Shown: one piece after another, positions 34,142-43,771 of the stretch | Position numbering within the stretch: the stretch's first letter is position 1 | Layout of the letters: each line of letters begins with the position of its first letter | Origin: Cellulosimicrobium cellulans | GTDB lineage: Bacteria > Actinomycetota > Actinomycetes > Actinomycetales > Cellulomonadaceae | DNA length: 64,000 nt | Assembly (NCBI RefSeq): GCF_016907755.1 | Contig: NZ_JAFBCN010000001.1 | Location: 992,001-1,056,000 of the forward strand | Direction: 5' to 3' | Notes under the pieces: generated by a model | The model's database searches: none | Told to the model about the DNA's origin: nothing | What the model saw: the letters and a program-made list of their open reading frames with translations, nothing else | Translations under genes and position numbers: made by a program

Positions 34142-35530
34142 TCACTCGGGCGGCGGGCGCAGGCGCGTCGCGTCGTCGATCTCGTCGTCCGGACCGGCGG
34201 ACCCGTCCGGCCCCGGGGCGCCCGGCTGCGGCGGGAGCGGCTGGGTAGGCGCGGGCTGCTGGTAGGGCGGCAGCGGCTGGGTCGCCCCCGGCGGGACGGG
34301 CGGCTGCGCGGGGAGCGGCGTCGTCGGCGACGACTGCGGGTGCGGCGCGCCGGGAGGGGCGTACGGGGCCGCGCCGGGGTAGCCGCCCTGCGGCGGGGCC
34401 GGCGGCTGGGCGCCGTACTGGCCCGGGGCCGGGGGCTGCGCCCCGTAGCCCTGCGGCGCGCCCGGCTGGCCGGGGTAGGCGCCCGGCTGCTGACCCGGGT
34501 ACGCACCCGGCTGCTGACCCGGGTACGCGCCCGGCTGCTGGCCCGGGTAGGCACCGGGCTGGCCCGGCTGCTGGCCGGGGTAGCCACCCTGCTGGCCGGG
34601 GTAGGCACCGGGCTGGCCCGGCTGCTGTCCCGGGTAGCCACCCTGCTGGCCCGGGTACTGGCCCTGGGGCGGGCCGGGCTGGCCCGGGTAGCCGCCCTGC
34701 TGGAAGCCGGTCGCCTGGCCGTCCTGCGTGCCGGGCTTGGAGCGGAGCACGAGCCAGAGCACGAGGCCGATGATGCCGAGGAGCACGATGCCGCCGATCA
34801 CGAACCAGAGCCAGGCCAGGGACCCCGAGTCCGAGGCGTCGCTCGCGCTGTCGCCGCCGTCGGGCGCGGTGGCGCCGTCGGAGTCGCCGGTGGCCTCGTC
34901 CGAGCCCTCGTCGCCCGTGCCGGCCGCGCCGCCCGCGACGGCCGAGCCGCGCGCGGTCATCTCGTTGGTCTCACCGACGACCGGCGTCCACGTCACGGTG
35001 TTGCCGTCGATCTCGCCGTTCGACTCGGCGACCTCGCCGGGGAACGTGATGGAGATCTTGATGTCGAGGCTCTCCATCATCTGGCGCGACATCTCGTCGC
35101 TCGTCGCGTCGCCCGTGTCGGGGTTGAACTCCTCGCCCGTCATGTCCATCGAGCCGCTCACGACGAACTCGTCGCCCTCGCGCGTGACGGAGATCGAGTC
35201 GGTGGCGCCGGTGTCGAGCTGCGAGATCGGCATGTCGGCGTAGGTGATCTTGGTGCCGGTGTACCCGTCCTGCGCGTAGGGCTCCTGCGTCGCGCCGTCC
35301 GGCATCTCGGACTCCATCTCGGAGCCCATCTGGTCCCACATCTCCTGCGGGTCCATGTCCAGGGACTGGGCGACCTCGTCGGAGAACGCCATGACGACGC
35401 TGCCGTCGAACGTGTCGTCCTCGTTGAGGGTGATGGCCATGTCCATCCTCATGCACCCCGCGAGGAACAGTGCGAGGGTGGCGAAGAGGGCGCCGAGGCC
35501 GAGTCGTCTGCGCAAGGGTGAGGAGTTCAC
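34142..35530 (-). CDS. LppM-like (DUF3153) lipoprotein with membrane anchor and YPGQQ repeats
   Basis: A 462-residue lipoprotein. Signal peptide with lipobox LAGC near residue 24, then [20 protein letters not shown], the start of the LppM/DUF3153 domain (to about residue 190). A Asp/Ser/Gly-rich linker is followed by a transmembrane helix ([20 protein letters not shown], about 235-258) and a basic RSKPG stop. The last ~195 residues are Pro/Gly/Gln/Tyr repeats based on YPGQQPGA. Being a lipoprotein with a second anchor, the repeat tail should be cytoplasmic. Mycobacterial LppM acts in phagosome handling, which has no meaning here; a general envelope role is likely. The GTG start at 35530 is divergent from clpB. 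Confidence 0.88.
   Translation of the reverse strand: MNSSPLRRRLGLGALFATLALFLAGCMRMDMAITLNEDDTFDGSVVMAFSDEVAQSLDMDPQEMWDQMGSEMESEMPDGATQEPYAQDGYTGTKITYADMPISQLDTGATDSISVTREGDEFVVSGSMDMTGEEFNPDTGDATSDEMSRQMMESLDIKISITFPGEVAESNGEIDGNTVTWTPVVGETNEMTARGSAVAGGAAGTGDEGSDEATGDSDGATAPDGGDSASDASDSGSLAWLWFVIGGIVLLGIIGLVLWLVLRSKPGTQDGQATGFQQGGYPGQPGPPQGQYPGQQGGYPGQQPGQPGAYPGQQGGYPGQQPGQPGAYPGQQPGAYPGQQPGAYPGQQPGAYPGQPGAPQGYGAQPPAPGQYGAQPPAPPQGGYPGAAPYAPPGAPHPQSSPTTPLPAQPPVPPGATQPLPPYQQPAPTQPLPPQPGAPGPDGSAGPDDEIDDATRLRPPPE
34440..34700 (-). repeat. Tandem repeats coding for YPGQQPGA units
   Basis: About 260 bases inside the LppM-like gene consist of near-identical 24-27 base units encoding [15 protein letters not shown] and variants. 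Such repeats expand and contract by slippage without changing frame, so length should differ between strains. Confidence 0.85.
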
Positions 35531-35536
35531 CCGCCC

Positions 35537-35542
35537 AGCATG
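35537..35542 (-). promoter_or_regulatory. Possible leaderless -10 (CATGCT) for LppM-like gene
   Basis: CATGCT ends six bases before the GTG at 35530 on the minus strand. A GGGCGG run between could also serve as a weak ribosome binding site, so leaderless initiation is only one reading. Confidence 0.4.
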
Positions 35543-35657
35543 TCGCGGATCGTCGCCCGAGGCGAGGGTCGATGCCGATTTGAGACGGAATGCGGCCGGG
35601 AGTTCATCCGCTCCGGACGTGGGACCACCGGGGGGTCGCGTGCGAGGCTGACGAACG

Positions 35658-35692
35658 AAGTTGAGCGGAATACACTCAACTTCGGAGTCGTT
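35658..35692 (+). promoter_or_regulatory. clpB control region: HspR (HAIR) operator overlapping a SigH/SigR-type promoter
   Basis: AAGTTGAG (35658-35665) and CTCAACTT (35675-35682) form an inverted repeat with a 9-base spacer; its TTGAG-N9-CTCAA core matches the HAIR element bound by HspR. Interleaved with it is GGAAT (35667-35671) followed after 18 bases by GTT (35690-35692), the consensus for SigH/SigR-type sigma factors. Both are known controllers of clpB in mycobacteria and streptomycetes. Repressor binding would cover the -35 element. Confidence 0.85.
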
Positions 35693-35734
35693 CCACTGGT
35701 CAGACCATCTTTCGAGCACCACACCGGAGCACCT

Positions 35735-38356
35735 ATGGAAACGAAGTTCACCACGATGTCGCAGCAGGCGATCGGCGAGGCGATCCAGACCGCGTCGGCC
35801 GCCGGCAACCCCCAGCTCGAGCCGACGCACCTCCTCGCCGCGCTGCTCACGCAGGAGGGCGGGGTCGCCGTCGGGCTCCTCGACGCCGTCGGCGCGGACA
35901 AGCAGGCCGTGGGCCAGAAGGTCCGCGCGGCCCTCGTGGCGCTGCCCACCGCGAGCGGGTCCGCCGTCGCGCAGCCCACGCCGTCGCGCGCCACGTCGAC
36001 CGCGCTCGACAACGCCGCGAAGGAGGCGCAGGCCCTCGGCGACGAGTACGTCTCCACCGAGCACCTGCTGCTCGGCATCGCCGCGGGCTCGTCGCAGGCG
36101 GCGACGATCCTGCAGCAGGCCGGCGCGACCGCCGACGCGCTGCGCTCGGCGCTGCCCGCCGTGCGCGGGAGCGCGCGCGTCACCAGCCCCAACCCCGAGG
36201 GCACGTACAAGGCCCTCGAGCAGTACGGCACCGACCTCACGGCCGCGGCCGCCGAGGGCAAGCTCGACCCCGTCATCGGGCGAGACTCCGAGATCCGGCG
36301 CGTCGTGCAGGTGCTGAGCCGCCGCACCAAGAACAACCCCGTCCTCATCGGCGAGCCCGGCGTCGGCAAGACGGCCGTCGTCGAGGGCCTCGCGCAGCGC
36401 ATCGTCGCGGGCGACGTCCCGACGTCGCTCCAGGGCAAGCGCCTCGTGTCGCTCGACCTCGCGAGCATGGTCGCGGGCGCGAAGTACCGCGGCGAGTTCG
36501 AGGAGCGCCTCAAGGCCGTGCTGGAGGAGATCCGGTCCTCCGACGGCGAGGTCGTCACGTTCATCGACGAGCTGCACACGGTCGTCGGGGCGGGCGCCGG
36601 CGGCGAGGGTGCCATGGACGCCGGGAACATGCTCAAGCCGATGCTCGCGCGCGGCGAGCTGCGCCTCGTCGGGGCGACCACGCTCGACGAGTACCGCGAG
36701 TACATCGAGAAGGACCCTGCGCTCGAGCGCCGGTTCCAGCAGGTGTTCGTCGGCGAGCCCTCGGTCGAGGACACGGTCGCGATCCTGCGCGGGCTCAAGG
36801 AGCGGTACGAGGCGCACCACAAGGTGACGATCGCCGACTCCGCGCTCGTCGCGGCGGCGTCGCTCTCCGACCGGTACATCACCGGGCGCCAGCTCCCGGA
36901 CAAGGCGATCGACCTCGTCGACGAGGCGGCCTCGCGCCTGCGCATGGAGCTCGACTCCTCGCCGATCGAGATCGACGAGCTGCAGCGCGCCGTCACGCGC
37001 CTCGAGATGGAGGAGGTCGTGCTGTCCGAGTCGACCGACCCCGCGTCGCTCGAACGGCTCGAGAAGCTCCGCGCCGACCTCGCGGACCGTCGCGAGGAGC
37101 TCGCCGCGCTCACCGCGCGGTGGGAGGCCGAGAAGGCGGGCCACAACCGCGTCGGCGACCTGCGCGCGAAGCTCGACGAGCTGCGTGTCCAGGTCGAGCG
37201 CGCGATCCGCGAGGGCGACCTCGAGACCGCGGGCCGGCTCCAGTACGGCGAGATCCCGCAGCTCCAGCGCGAGCTGGACGCCGCGGAGGCCGAGGAGCAG
37301 GCGGACGACGCGTTCGCCGCGTCCGGGCCCGAGGCAGCCCCGATGATCGCCGACAAGGTCGGCGCGGACGAGATCGCGGAGGTCGTGTCCGCGTGGACCG
37401 GCATCCCCGCGGGCCGCATGCTCCAGGGCGAGAGCGAGAAGCTCCTGCACATGGAGGACGTCATCGGCGAGCGCCTCATCGGCCAGCAGGCGGCCGTCCG
37501 CTCGGTGTCCGACGCGGTCCGTCGCTCGCGCGCGGGCGTCGCCGACCCGGACCGGCCCACGGGCTCGTTCCTGTTCCTCGGTCCCACCGGGGTCGGCAAG
37601 ACGGAGCTCGCGAAGTCGCTCGCGGACTTCCTCTTCGACGACGAGCGCGCCATGGTGCGCATCGACATGTCGGAGTACTCCGAGAAGCACTCGGTGGCGC
37701 GCCTCGTCGGCGCGCCCCCGGGGTACGTCGGCTACGAGGAGGGCGGCCAGCTCACCGAGGCCGTGCGGCGCAGGCCGTACTCGGTCGTGCTGCTCGACGA
37801 GGTCGAGAAGGCGCACCCGGAGGTCTTCGACATCCTGCTGCAGGTGCTCGACGACGGCCGCCTCACCGACGGCCAGGGCCGCACGGTGGACTTCCGCAAC
37901 GTCATCCTCGTGCTCACGTCGAACCTGGGCTCGCAGTTCCTCGTCGACCCGACGCTCGACGACGCCGCGAAGCGGGAGGCCGTGATGAGCACGGTGCGGG
38001 CGAGCTTCAAGCCGGAGTTCCTCAACCGCCTCGACGACGTCATCGTGTTCGAGCCGCTCACGATCGAAGAGCTCGGCCGGATCGTCGACATCAGCGTCGC
38101 GCACCTCGCGAAGCGCCTCGCCGACCGGCGCATCACGCTCGACGTCACGGCGGCCGCGCGCGAGTGGCTCGCGCTCGAGGGCTTCGACCCGGCCTACGGG
38201 GCGCGCCCGCTGCGCCGCCTCGTGCAGCGCGAGATCGGCGACCGCCTCGCGCGGATGCTGCTCTCGGGCGAGGTGAGCGACGGCGACGTCGTGGTCGTCG
38301 ACCGCGACCCCGAGGCCGAGGGCCTGACCCTCGGCACGGAGATCCTCACGGCGTGA
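35735..38356 (+). CDS. clpB: ATP-dependent chaperone ClpB
   Basis: An 873-residue Hsp100 disaggregase that works with DnaK/DnaJ/GrpE to recover aggregated proteins. N-terminal Clp repeat domain (residues 1-150, [16 protein letters not shown]), first AAA+ module with Walker [12 protein letters not shown] near 205 and [12 protein letters not shown], a coiled-coil M domain (about 405-520, with [17 protein letters not shown]), and second AAA+ module with Walker [12 protein letters not shown] near 615 and [13 protein letters not shown]. The second-module arginine-finger end [20 protein letters not shown] closes the protein. The start at 35735 is fixed by family alignment and GGAG upstream; longer in-frame readings run through the promoter. 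Confidence 0.98.
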   Translation: METKFTTMSQQAIGEAIQTASAAGNPQLEPTHLLAALLTQEGGVAVGLLDAVGADKQAVGQKVRAALVALPTASGSAVAQPTPSRATSTALDNAAKEAQALGDEYVSTEHLLLGIAAGSSQAATILQQAGATADALRSALPAVRGSARVTSPNPEGTYKALEQYGTDLTAAAAEGKLDPVIGRDSEIRRVVQVLSRRTKNNPVLIGEPGVGKTAVVEGLAQRIVAGDVPTSLQGKRLVSLDLASMVAGAKYRGEFEERLKAVLEEIRSSDGEVVTFIDELHTVVGAGAGGEGAMDAGNMLKPMLARGELRLVGATTLDEYREYIEKDPALERRFQQVFVGEPSVEDTVAILRGLKERYEAHHKVTIADSALVAAASLSDRYITGRQLPDKAIDLVDEAASRLRMELDSSPIEIDELQRAVTRLEMEEVVLSESTDPASLERLEKLRADLADRREELAALTARWEAEKAGHNRVGDLRAKLDELRVQVERAIREGDLETAGRLQYGEIPQLQRELDAAEAEEQADDAFAASGPEAAPMIADKVGADEIAEVVSAWTGIPAGRMLQGESEKLLHMEDVIGERLIGQQAAVRSVSDAVRRSRAGVADPDRPTGSFLFLGPTGVGKTELAKSLADFLFDDERAMVRIDMSEYSEKHSVARLVGAPPGYVGYEEGGQLTEAVRRRPYSVVLLDEVEKAHPEVFDILLQVLDDGRLTDGQGRTVDFRNVILVLTSNLGSQFLVDPTLDDAAKREAVMSTVRASFKPEFLNRLDDVIVFEPLTIEELGRIVDISVAHLAKRLADRRITLDVTAAAREWLALEGFDPAYGARPLRRLVQREIGDRLARMLLSGEVSDGDVVVVDRDPEAEGLTLGTEILTA

Positions 38357-38371
38357 TCCTCCGAGGGCCGC

Positions 38372-38427
38372 GGTAGAGCCCTGGTCCGCCGAGGTAGAGC
38401 CCTGGTCGTCGACCAGGGCCCTACCTC
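38372..38427. repeat. REP-like element: GAGGTAGAGCCCTGGTC copies, one in a hairpin
   Basis: Copies of a 17-bp motif lie at 38370-38386 (first two bases differ), 38391-38407, and in reverse complement at 38411-38427. The last two form a stem with one mismatch and a 3-base loop. The element follows clpB and could end its transcript. The same motif occurs at 42782-42869 and 62755-62771. Confidence 0.8.
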
Positions 38428-38478
38428 GTGCGGCCGGGCCGAGGACGTCGATGCCGGGCGGGCGGTGCGGCGTCGGGA

Positions 38479-38484
38479 CATACT
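38479..38484 (+). promoter_or_regulatory. Leaderless -10 element CATACT for lipid kinase gene
   Basis: CATACT ends six bases before the GTG at 38491 and no ribosome binding site is present. Confidence 0.55.
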
Positions 38485-38490
38485 CGGTAC

Positions 38491-39465
38491 GTGCCGACCG
38501 ACGAGACCACCGAGCCCGCCGCCCAGCAACGCCTCGACGAGAAGCCCCTGCGCTCCGCCGTCATCGTCAACCCGAACCGGGTCGACGGCCTCGACGCGCT
38601 GCGTGCCACGATCACCGAGCGCCTCGCCGAGGCGGGGTGGCCCGAGCCGGCGTGGCTCGAGACCACCGCGGAGGACCCGGGCACGGGACAGGCACGGCAG
38701 GCCGTCGACGACGGCGCGGAGGTCGTGTTCGTCAGCGGCGGCGACGGGACGGTCCGGGCGTGCATCGAGGGGCTCGTGGGCACCGACGCGGCGCTCGCGA
38801 TCCTGCCGGGCGGCACGGGCAACCTCCTCGCGACGAACCTCGGCATCCCGCCGCGCCCCGAGGACGGGATCCGGCTCGCGCTCGAGCGGGGGCGGCGGCA
38901 GATCGACGTCGGCGAGGTCGACGGGCAGGTCTTCGCCGTGATGGCCGGCATGGGCCTCGACGCCGCGATGATGGACGACGCCCCGACCGCGCTCAAGGCG
39001 AGGGCCGGGGCGCTCGCGTACGTGGTCTCCGCGCTCAAGCACCTGGCCGACGACGAGATGAACCTCGAGGTGACGGTCGACGGTCGGACGCGGCGGCGTC
39101 GGGCACGGACCGTGCTCGTCGGGAACGTCGGGCGCCTGCAGGCGGGGACGAACATCCTGCCCGACGCCGAGCCGGACAACGGGCAGCTCGAGGTCGCGAT
39201 CGTCGCGCCCCGCAACCTCAAGCACTGGGTGCAGCTCGCGTGGGGCGTCGTGCGCGGCAAGAGCCGGGTGCCGAGCCGAGAGGTCGTGCGGGGCCGCCAG
39301 ATCTCGGTCGTCTCGGACCGCCCCCAGCCGCGCCAGCTCGACGGCGACGTCATCGAGCCGTCGGAGCGCCTCGACGTGACCGTGCGTCCCGAGGCGCTGT
39401 GGGTGTGCGTGTACCAGCCCGACGAGTCCGAGGACGTCGCCGAGGGCGCACCCTCCGCGCGCTGA
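38491..39465 (+). CDS. Diacylglycerol/lipid kinase family protein
   Basis: A 324-residue enzyme of the DAGK catalytic family. The [19 protein letters not shown] opening, the nucleotide-binding [15 protein letters not shown] (about residues 79-93) and [16 protein letters not shown] (about 104-119) are intact. A C-terminal beta-rich part ([20 protein letters not shown]) carries the second half of the fold. Relatives phosphorylate diacylglycerol, sphingosine or other lipids, or act in phospholipid recycling; the substrate here is unknown. GTG start at 38491 rather than 38428 because of the leaderless promoter. Confidence 0.92.
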   Translation: MPTDETTEPAAQQRLDEKPLRSAVIVNPNRVDGLDALRATITERLAEAGWPEPAWLETTAEDPGTGQARQAVDDGAEVVFVSGGDGTVRACIEGLVGTDAALAILPGGTGNLLATNLGIPPRPEDGIRLALERGRRQIDVGEVDGQVFAVMAGMGLDAAMMDDAPTALKARAGALAYVVSALKHLADDEMNLEVTVDGRTRRRRARTVLVGNVGRLQAGTNILPDAEPDNGQLEVAIVAPRNLKHWVQLAWGVVRGKSRVPSREVVRGRQISVVSDRPQPRQLDGDVIEPSERLDVTVRPEALWVCVYQPDESEDVAEGAPSAR

Positions 39466-39517
39466 CGCGGACGTGCCACGACCTGTGCACGGGGAGGTGC
39501 CGGAGCCGGGCGTTCGG

Positions 39518-39523
39518 CAGGAT
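39518..39523 (+). promoter_or_regulatory. Possible leaderless -10 (CAGGAT) for small membrane protein gene
   Basis: CAGGAT ends six bases before the ATG at 39530. The first base is C, but position 2 A and position 6 T fit the pattern. Confidence 0.45.
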
Positions 39524-39529
39524 GGGCGC

Positions 39530-39934
39530 ATGAGCGCTCCCCAGCCCGGCCCCGAGACCTGGTCGTCGCCCGCCCCACCTGCCGACGGCCCGACCGTGCC
39601 GGCGCCCGCACCCGGCGCGCGACGCTCCCCGCTCGCCGTCACGTCGTTCGTCACGGGTGTCGCGACGGTCCTCGTCGGCGCGGTCGTCACGCTGGCCTTC
39701 CCGTTCGTCCTGTCGTCGTCCGGGTACTCGCCGACGTCCGTCGGCGTCCTGCAGCTCGTCAACGGCGTCCTCGCCGGCCTGCTCGGCCTCGCCGCGGGGA
39801 TCACGGGCGCGGTCGCGCTCGTGCGGCGGCAGCCGGGCACGGCGTTCGCGGCGGCCGGGACCGCGCTCGGTGCGGCGGCGCTCCTGGGTGTCGTCCTCGG
39901 CCTCGTGCAGGGTGCGCTCTACCAGGTGCTCTGA
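39530..39934 (+). CDS. Small membrane protein with Pro-rich N-terminus (DUF4190-like)
   Basis: A 134-residue protein. Residues 1-35 are Pro/Ala-rich and probably cytoplasmic. Three hydrophobic helices follow (LAVTSFVTGVATVLVGAVVT, LQLVNGVLAGLLGLAAGITG, AAAGTALGAAALLGVVLGLV). The arrangement is like DUF4190 proteins, with two glycine-rich helices, but the family call is tentative. Its stop lies four bases before the next start. Confidence 0.75.
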   Translation: MSAPQPGPETWSSPAPPADGPTVPAPAPGARRSPLAVTSFVTGVATVLVGAVVTLAFPFVLSSSGYSPTSVGVLQLVNGVLAGLLGLAAGITGAVALVRRQPGTAFAAAGTALGAAALLGVVLGLVQGALYQVL

Positions 39935-39938
39935 CGCG

Positions 39939-40703
39939 GTGCGCACGGACTCGCCGCCCGGACCGCCGGCTCCGCGCGGCGGGGTCGTCGTGACCGCCCA
40001 GCGCTGGGAGTCGCTGACGTTCCTGCACTGGCCGGTCGACCCGGCCGTCGTGCAGCGGTGGCTGCCACCGGGGCTGACGGTCCAGGTGCTCGACGGCGCG
40101 ACGTGGGTCGGGGTCGTCCCGTTCGTCATGGCGGACGTGCGGGTGCCGCCGCTGCCGACGCTCGGCGCGTGGTCGACGTACCCGGAGCTCAACGTCCGCG
40201 TCTACGTCCAGGATCGCGACGGTGCGGAGGGCGTCTGGTTCCTCGGACTGTGGGCCGCCCGCCGCGCGTTCGTCGCCGCGACGCGCGCCGCGGGCGTCCC
40301 GTACCACCCGGTGGTCGCGGCGGTCACGGGCGACGGGTCCGACGTCGTGCGCTACCGGTTCCGCGCACCGGGCCGGCGCGGACCCTTCCCCGTCCCGCAC
40401 GAGCACCCCGCACTGCACTCCGGGTACCTCGACGCCGTGGTCCGCGCGCACGAGGTCGTGGACGCGTCGTCGGGCCTCGCGTCCTGGCTGACCGCCCGCT
40501 GGAACGGGTACGGGTCCCGCGCCGGCAGGCTCTGGCGGTTCCCGGTCGAGCACGAGCCGTGGGCGCTCCGGCGAGGGTCGCTCGACGTGCTCGACACCGA
40601 CCTGCCCCGGCGGCTCGGGCTGCCCGACGGCGTCGCGCCGCCCCTGGTGCACGTCGCCGCCCCCGTCCACGCACGGTTCGCGGTGCCGCGCCCCGTGCGC
40701 TGA
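39939..40703 (+). CDS. DUF2071 (YqjF-like) protein
   Basis: A 254-residue soluble protein. The N-terminal WESLTFLHWPVDPAVVQRWL and LPPGLTVQVLDGATWVGVVP are the signature of DUF2071/YqjF, followed by a beta-rich body (TYPELNVRVYVQDRDGAEGV, WFLGLWAARRAFVAATRAAG). The fold belongs to the acetoacetate-decarboxylase-like group, but its function is unknown. The GTG at 39939 is four bases behind the previous stop, so the two are likely coupled; a later GTG within GGVVVTAQRW is a possible alternative start. It is convergent with the response regulator gene (2-base gap). Confidence 0.85.
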   Translation: MRTDSPPGPPAPRGGVVVTAQRWESLTFLHWPVDPAVVQRWLPPGLTVQVLDGATWVGVVPFVMADVRVPPLPTLGAWSTYPELNVRVYVQDRDGAEGVWFLGLWAARRAFVAATRAAGVPYHPVVAAVTGDGSDVVRYRFRAPGRRGPFPVPHEHPALHSGYLDAVVRAHEVVDASSGLASWLTARWNGYGSRAGRLWRFPVEHEPWALRRGSLDVLDTDLPRRLGLPDGVAPPLVHVAAPVHARFAVPRPVR

Positions 40704-40705
40704 GC

Positions 40706-41365
40706 TCAGCCGGCCGGGTCGACGACGCCGTGCCGGAACGCCCACACGACGAGCTGGACGCGGTCGCGTGCCCCCGTCTTGGTCATGGCCCGGCTCAGGT
40801 GCGACTTCACCGTGCTGGGCTCGAGGAACAGGGCCGTCGCGATCTCCGCGTTGGACGACCCGCGGCACAGCAGGCCGACGATGTCGAGCTCGCGCGGGGT
40901 GAGGAGCGCGGCCGCGTCGTCGTCCCGCGAGGCGGGGGCGCGACGGCGCGCGAACTCGCCGATCACGCGTCGGGTGAGCGACTGGTCGACCAGGCCGTCG
41001 CCCGCCGCCACGCGGCGCACGGCGTCGACGAGCACGTCCGGCTCGGCGTCCTTGAGCAGGAACCCGCTCGCCCCGGCCTCCAGTGCGCCGAACACGTAGT
41101 CGTCGAGGTCGAACGTGCTCACCACGAGCACGGGGACCGGGTCGACGACTTCCGGGCCGGCGAGCGCGCGGGTCGCGGTGATGCCGTCGCCGCCGGGCAT
41201 GCGCACGTCCATGCACACGACGTCCGGGCGCTCGCGGCGCGCGACGCGGACGGCGTCGGTGCCGTTCGACGCCTCGCCGACCACCTCGATCCCCTCGCTC
41301 TCGAGGATGACGGTGAACCCGGCGCGGACGACCGCCTGGTCGTCCACGAGCACGACGCGTGTCAC
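40706..41365 (-). CDS. LuxR/NarL-type response regulator
   Basis: A 219-residue two-component regulator. Receiver domain at residues 1-120 with phosphoacceptor Asp53 ([11 protein letters not shown]) and conserved Thr/Lys ([13 protein letters not shown]). LuxR helix-turn-helix at about 150-215 ([34 protein letters not shown]). The GTG at 41365 overlaps the kinase stop by four bases. It probably controls the ABC exporter genes at 42878-44484. Confidence 0.95.
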   Translation of the reverse strand: MTRVVLVDDQAVVRAGFTVILESEGIEVVGEASNGTDAVRVARRERPDVVCMDVRMPGGDGITATRALAGPEVVDPVPVLVVSTFDLDDYVFGALEAGASGFLLKDAEPDVLVDAVRRVAAGDGLVDQSLTRRVIGEFARRRAPASRDDDAAALLTPRELDIVGLLCRGSSNAEIATALFLEPSTVKSHLSRAMTKTGARDRVQLVVWAFRHGVVDPAG

Positions 41366-42687
41366 GAGACCTCCTGGTCGGGGGTGAGGTGGTCGGCGCG
41401 GCGCGGGTCGCGCGCCGGTGAGCGAGGCACGGTCAGGCGGACGAGCCACGCGCCGTCGGGCGCCCGCCGTGCGTCGAGCGTGCCGCCGAGCACGGTCGCC
41501 CGCTCGCGCATGCCGACGAGCCCGTGACCGGGCTGCGGGTCCGGGGGCGGCGCGGTGCCTGCCGCCGGGTTGCGCACGGTGAGCACGAGGTCCGCGGCGG
41601 ACCACGCGAACCGCACGGCCACGGGGCGGCCCGGCGCGTGCCGGCGCGCGTTGGCGAGCGCCTCCTGGAGCACGCGGTAGACCGCGATCTGCGTGCTCGG
41701 CGTGGGCTCCCACGGGCTGCCGTCGGTCTCGACCGTGACGACGGTGCCGGCGGAGCGTGCCGTGTCGAGGAGGACCGGGACCTCCGCGAGCGTCGGCTGC
41801 GGCGCCTCGCGCTCCGCGCCGTCCTCGTCGTCGCGCCCGCGCAGGATGCCGACGACGAGGCGCAGGTCGTCGAGCGTCGCGCGCCCCTGCGCGCGGATCC
41901 ACCGCACCGACTCCTTGGCGCGCTCCGGGTCGGCGTCGACGAGGCGCTCGGCGGCGGACGCCTGGACGACGATGCCCGACAGGTGGTGGGCCGCGACGTC
42001 GTGCAGCTCCCGCGCCATGCGCGCCCGCTCCTCGAGGACCGCCTGGGCGGCGAGCGCCTCGCGCTCGCGCTCGGCACGGAGGACCCGGTCGCGCAGCTCG
42101 GCGACGAGCTCGCGCCGCGTCGCGACGTACGAGCCGACGAGGGCCGCCCCGACGAACGTGAGCAGCGCGGAGAGCAGCGCGCCGCCCACCTGGAGCGCGT
42201 GCTGCGCGGGCCCCGCCCCGGCCGGGACGGCGAAGCCTCCGAGGGCGAAGACGAGCACGACCTGCGCGAGCGCCGCGAGCGCCGGGGCGCCCAGGCGCGC
42301 CCGGCGCGGCGCGTACGCCCCGGCGGAGTAGGCGGCGATGAGCGTGGCCGGCGCCTGGAACCCGACGTACGGCGGCAGGAGCACGGTGATCGCGACCTGG
42401 GCCACGACGGCGAGCGCGAGGCACGTGAGGGGCGCCCGACGGCGGAGCGTGAGCGTCGCGGCCTGGACGACGACGAGCGCGAGCACCGTCGCGCGCGCCC
42501 CCGGGGTGACGATCGCGGCGTCCGGCCCGGCGCCGAAGGTCGCCCCGACGTCCGTCGCGAGCACGCGCTCGATGCCGAGGAACAGCACGACGGTCGCGAC
42601 GGCGACCACCGCGGCGAGCACGGCGTCGCGGCCGGTGTCCGTGCGCACGCCGACCCGGTCGAGCGCGCGGCGCAGGGCCTCGGTCAC
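41362..42687 (-). CDS. Sensor histidine kinase (HisKA_3/NarX-type)
   Basis: A 441-residue membrane kinase. Five or six hydrophobic segments occupy about residues 22-170, with little periplasmic sequence, so it may sense a signal within the membrane as many antibiotic-response kinases do. The phosphoacceptor His is in [16 protein letters not shown] (about residue 226). The ATPase domain follows with NARRHAPG (N box) and [16 protein letters not shown]. The GTG at 42687 is selected because GGAGGAGATC precedes it; an upstream in-frame ATG at 42837 would run through the repeats described below. Confidence 0.93.
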   Translation of the reverse strand: MTEALRRALDRVGVRTDTGRDAVLAAVVAVATVVLFLGIERVLATDVGATFGAGPDAAIVTPGARATVLALVVVQAATLTLRRRAPLTCLALAVVAQVAITVLLPPYVGFQAPATLIAAYSAGAYAPRRARLGAPALAALAQVVLVFALGGFAVPAGAGPAQHALQVGGALLSALLTFVGAALVGSYVATRRELVAELRDRVLRAEREREALAAQAVLEERARMARELHDVAAHHLSGIVVQASAAERLVDADPERAKESVRWIRAQGRATLDDLRLVVGILRGRDDEDGAEREAPQPTLAEVPVLLDTARSAGTVVTVETDGSPWEPTPSTQIAVYRVLQEALANARRHAPGRPVAVRFAWSAADLVLTVRNPAAGTAPPPDPQPGHGLVGMRERATVLGGTLDARRAPDGAWLVRLTVPRSPARDPRRADHLTPDQEVS

Positions 42688-42701
42688 GATCTCCTCCAGG
42701 G

Positions 42702-42740
42702 GACGACGGGTACGGACGACGGGTACGGGCGACGGGTACG
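42702..42740. repeat. 13-bp tandem repeat (GACGACGGGTACG) x3 upstream of kinase gene
   Basis: Copies at 42702-42714, 42715-42727 and 42728-42740 (one mismatch in the third) lie in the leader of the histidine kinase gene, 15 bases before its start. They may be binding sites for a regulator or a slippage tract. Confidence 0.8.
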
Positions 42741-42781
42741 GACGGCCCGCCCACCCTACGGGGGCGCACCGACCCGACCGC

Positions 42782-42869
42782 GAGGTAGAGCCTTGGTCCA
42801 CCGAGGTGGAGGCGTGGTCTCCAGAAGGGATGACCACGCCTCTGCCTCGGTGGACCAGGCCCCTCCCTC
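42782..42869. repeat. REP-like element: four copies of the 17-bp motif forming a 38-bp inverted repeat
   Basis: Motif copies at 42782-42798 and 42803-42819 (plus) and 42832-42848 and 42853-42869 (minus) give two 38-base arms with about five mismatches and a 12-base loop. It lies between the ABC exporter permease and the kinase gene, both read on the minus strand, so it may separate their expression. Confidence 0.85.
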
Positions 42870-42877
42870 GGCGGCCG

Positions 42878-43771
42878 TCAGACCAGGTCGCGGCGCTGCA
42901 GGGTCACGGCGCCGCTCCCGAGGAGCACGGCGACCCACGCGACGAGCCCGGCGAGCGCGGCGAGCGTCCCCAGCGGTGCGGTGCCGCCCAGGAGCGCCGC
43001 ACCCGACTGACCCGTCGAGGCGAGCGCGCCCAGGCCGAGCGGGAGCCACTCCGCCGCGGCGGACTCGCCGCCCGACAGCAGCGTCACGGCGCCCCGGACG
43101 ATCGGCTCGGCGAGCGCGAGGGCCGCGACGGTCACGACGGCGGCCACCTGGCCCCGCACGAGCGTCCCGATCCCGAGCCCGAGCCACGAGAGGAGGACGA
43201 GGACCGCGAGACCGCGGGCCCACACGCCGAGGACCTCGCCCGGTCCGAGCGCGAGGGTCGCGCCCGGGGTCGTGACGATCGCGACGGTCAGCCCCAGGGC
43301 ACCGACCAGGGCGAGCACCGCGCCGACGGCGAGGGCCACGGTCGCGGTCGCGCCGGCCTTGGCCGTGAGGATGCGCAGGCGCGACGGCTGGGCGAGCGCC
43401 GTCGGCACGATGCCGCCCGTCCGGAAGTCCGTGGTCACGGCGAGCACGCCGAGCAGGAGCATGCACACGGTCGCGACGCCCACCGACCCGGAGCCGTTCA
43501 GCCCGTTGCCGAGCAGGTCGAGCATGCCGCGCTGGAACGCGGGCTGGGCGGCGTCCGTGAGCGCGCCGAGGTCGGGGGCCAGGTTCTCGAACGTCTCGGG
43601 CGACGCCTGGAACCCGACGGTCGTGCCCCCGCCGAGCGCCTCGGTGCCCCGCAGGATCGTGGGCAGCAGGAGGGTGAAGGCCTGGACGACGAGCATCCCG
43701 GCGACGGCGACGGCCGCGACGACCCACGTCGCGCGGGTCGTGCGGAGCTTGAGCATCTCGGCGCGGTACAT
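42878..43771 (-). CDS. ABC-2 type exporter permease
   Basis: A 297-residue membrane protein with about six helices. The opening MYRAEMLKLRTTRATWVVAA is characteristic of ABC-2 permeases, with a long extracellular loop (about residues 45-95) and LAVTTDFRTGGIVPTALAQP following the second helix. It pairs with the ATPase encoded just upstream (start codon and upstream stop share one base, TGATG). Substrate unknown; drug or peptide resistance is the usual role of such pairs next to a LuxR-type two-component system. Confidence 0.9.
   Translation of the reverse strand: MYRAEMLKLRTTRATWVVAAVAVAGMLVVQAFTLLLPTILRGTEALGGGTTVGFQASPETFENLAPDLGALTDAAQPAFQRGMLDLLGNGLNGSGSVGVATVCMLLLGVLAVTTDFRTGGIVPTALAQPSRLRILTAKAGATATVALAVGAVLALVGALGLTVAIVTTPGATLALGPGEVLGVWARGLAVLVLLSWLGLGIGTLVRGQVAAVVTVAALALAEPIVRGAVTLLSGGESAAAEWLPLGLGALASTGQSGAALLGGTAPLGTLAALAGLVAWVAVLLGSGAVTLQRRDLV

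Noticed and set aside
34440-34700. CRISPR-like array of repeats
   Set aside because: The repeats are contiguous, in frame and encode YPGQQ units of a membrane protein; there are no unique spacers and no cas genes.
35531-38104. Extension of the LppM-like reading frame back through the antisense of clpB
   Set aside because: Only the part from 35530 encodes a signal peptide and a domain; the rest is antisense to clpB and to its promoter.
38357-38490. Inverted repeats as the ends of a small insertion sequence
   Set aside because: No transposase gene or target duplication; the arms form one short hairpin and the motif recurs elsewhere as a REP-like unit.
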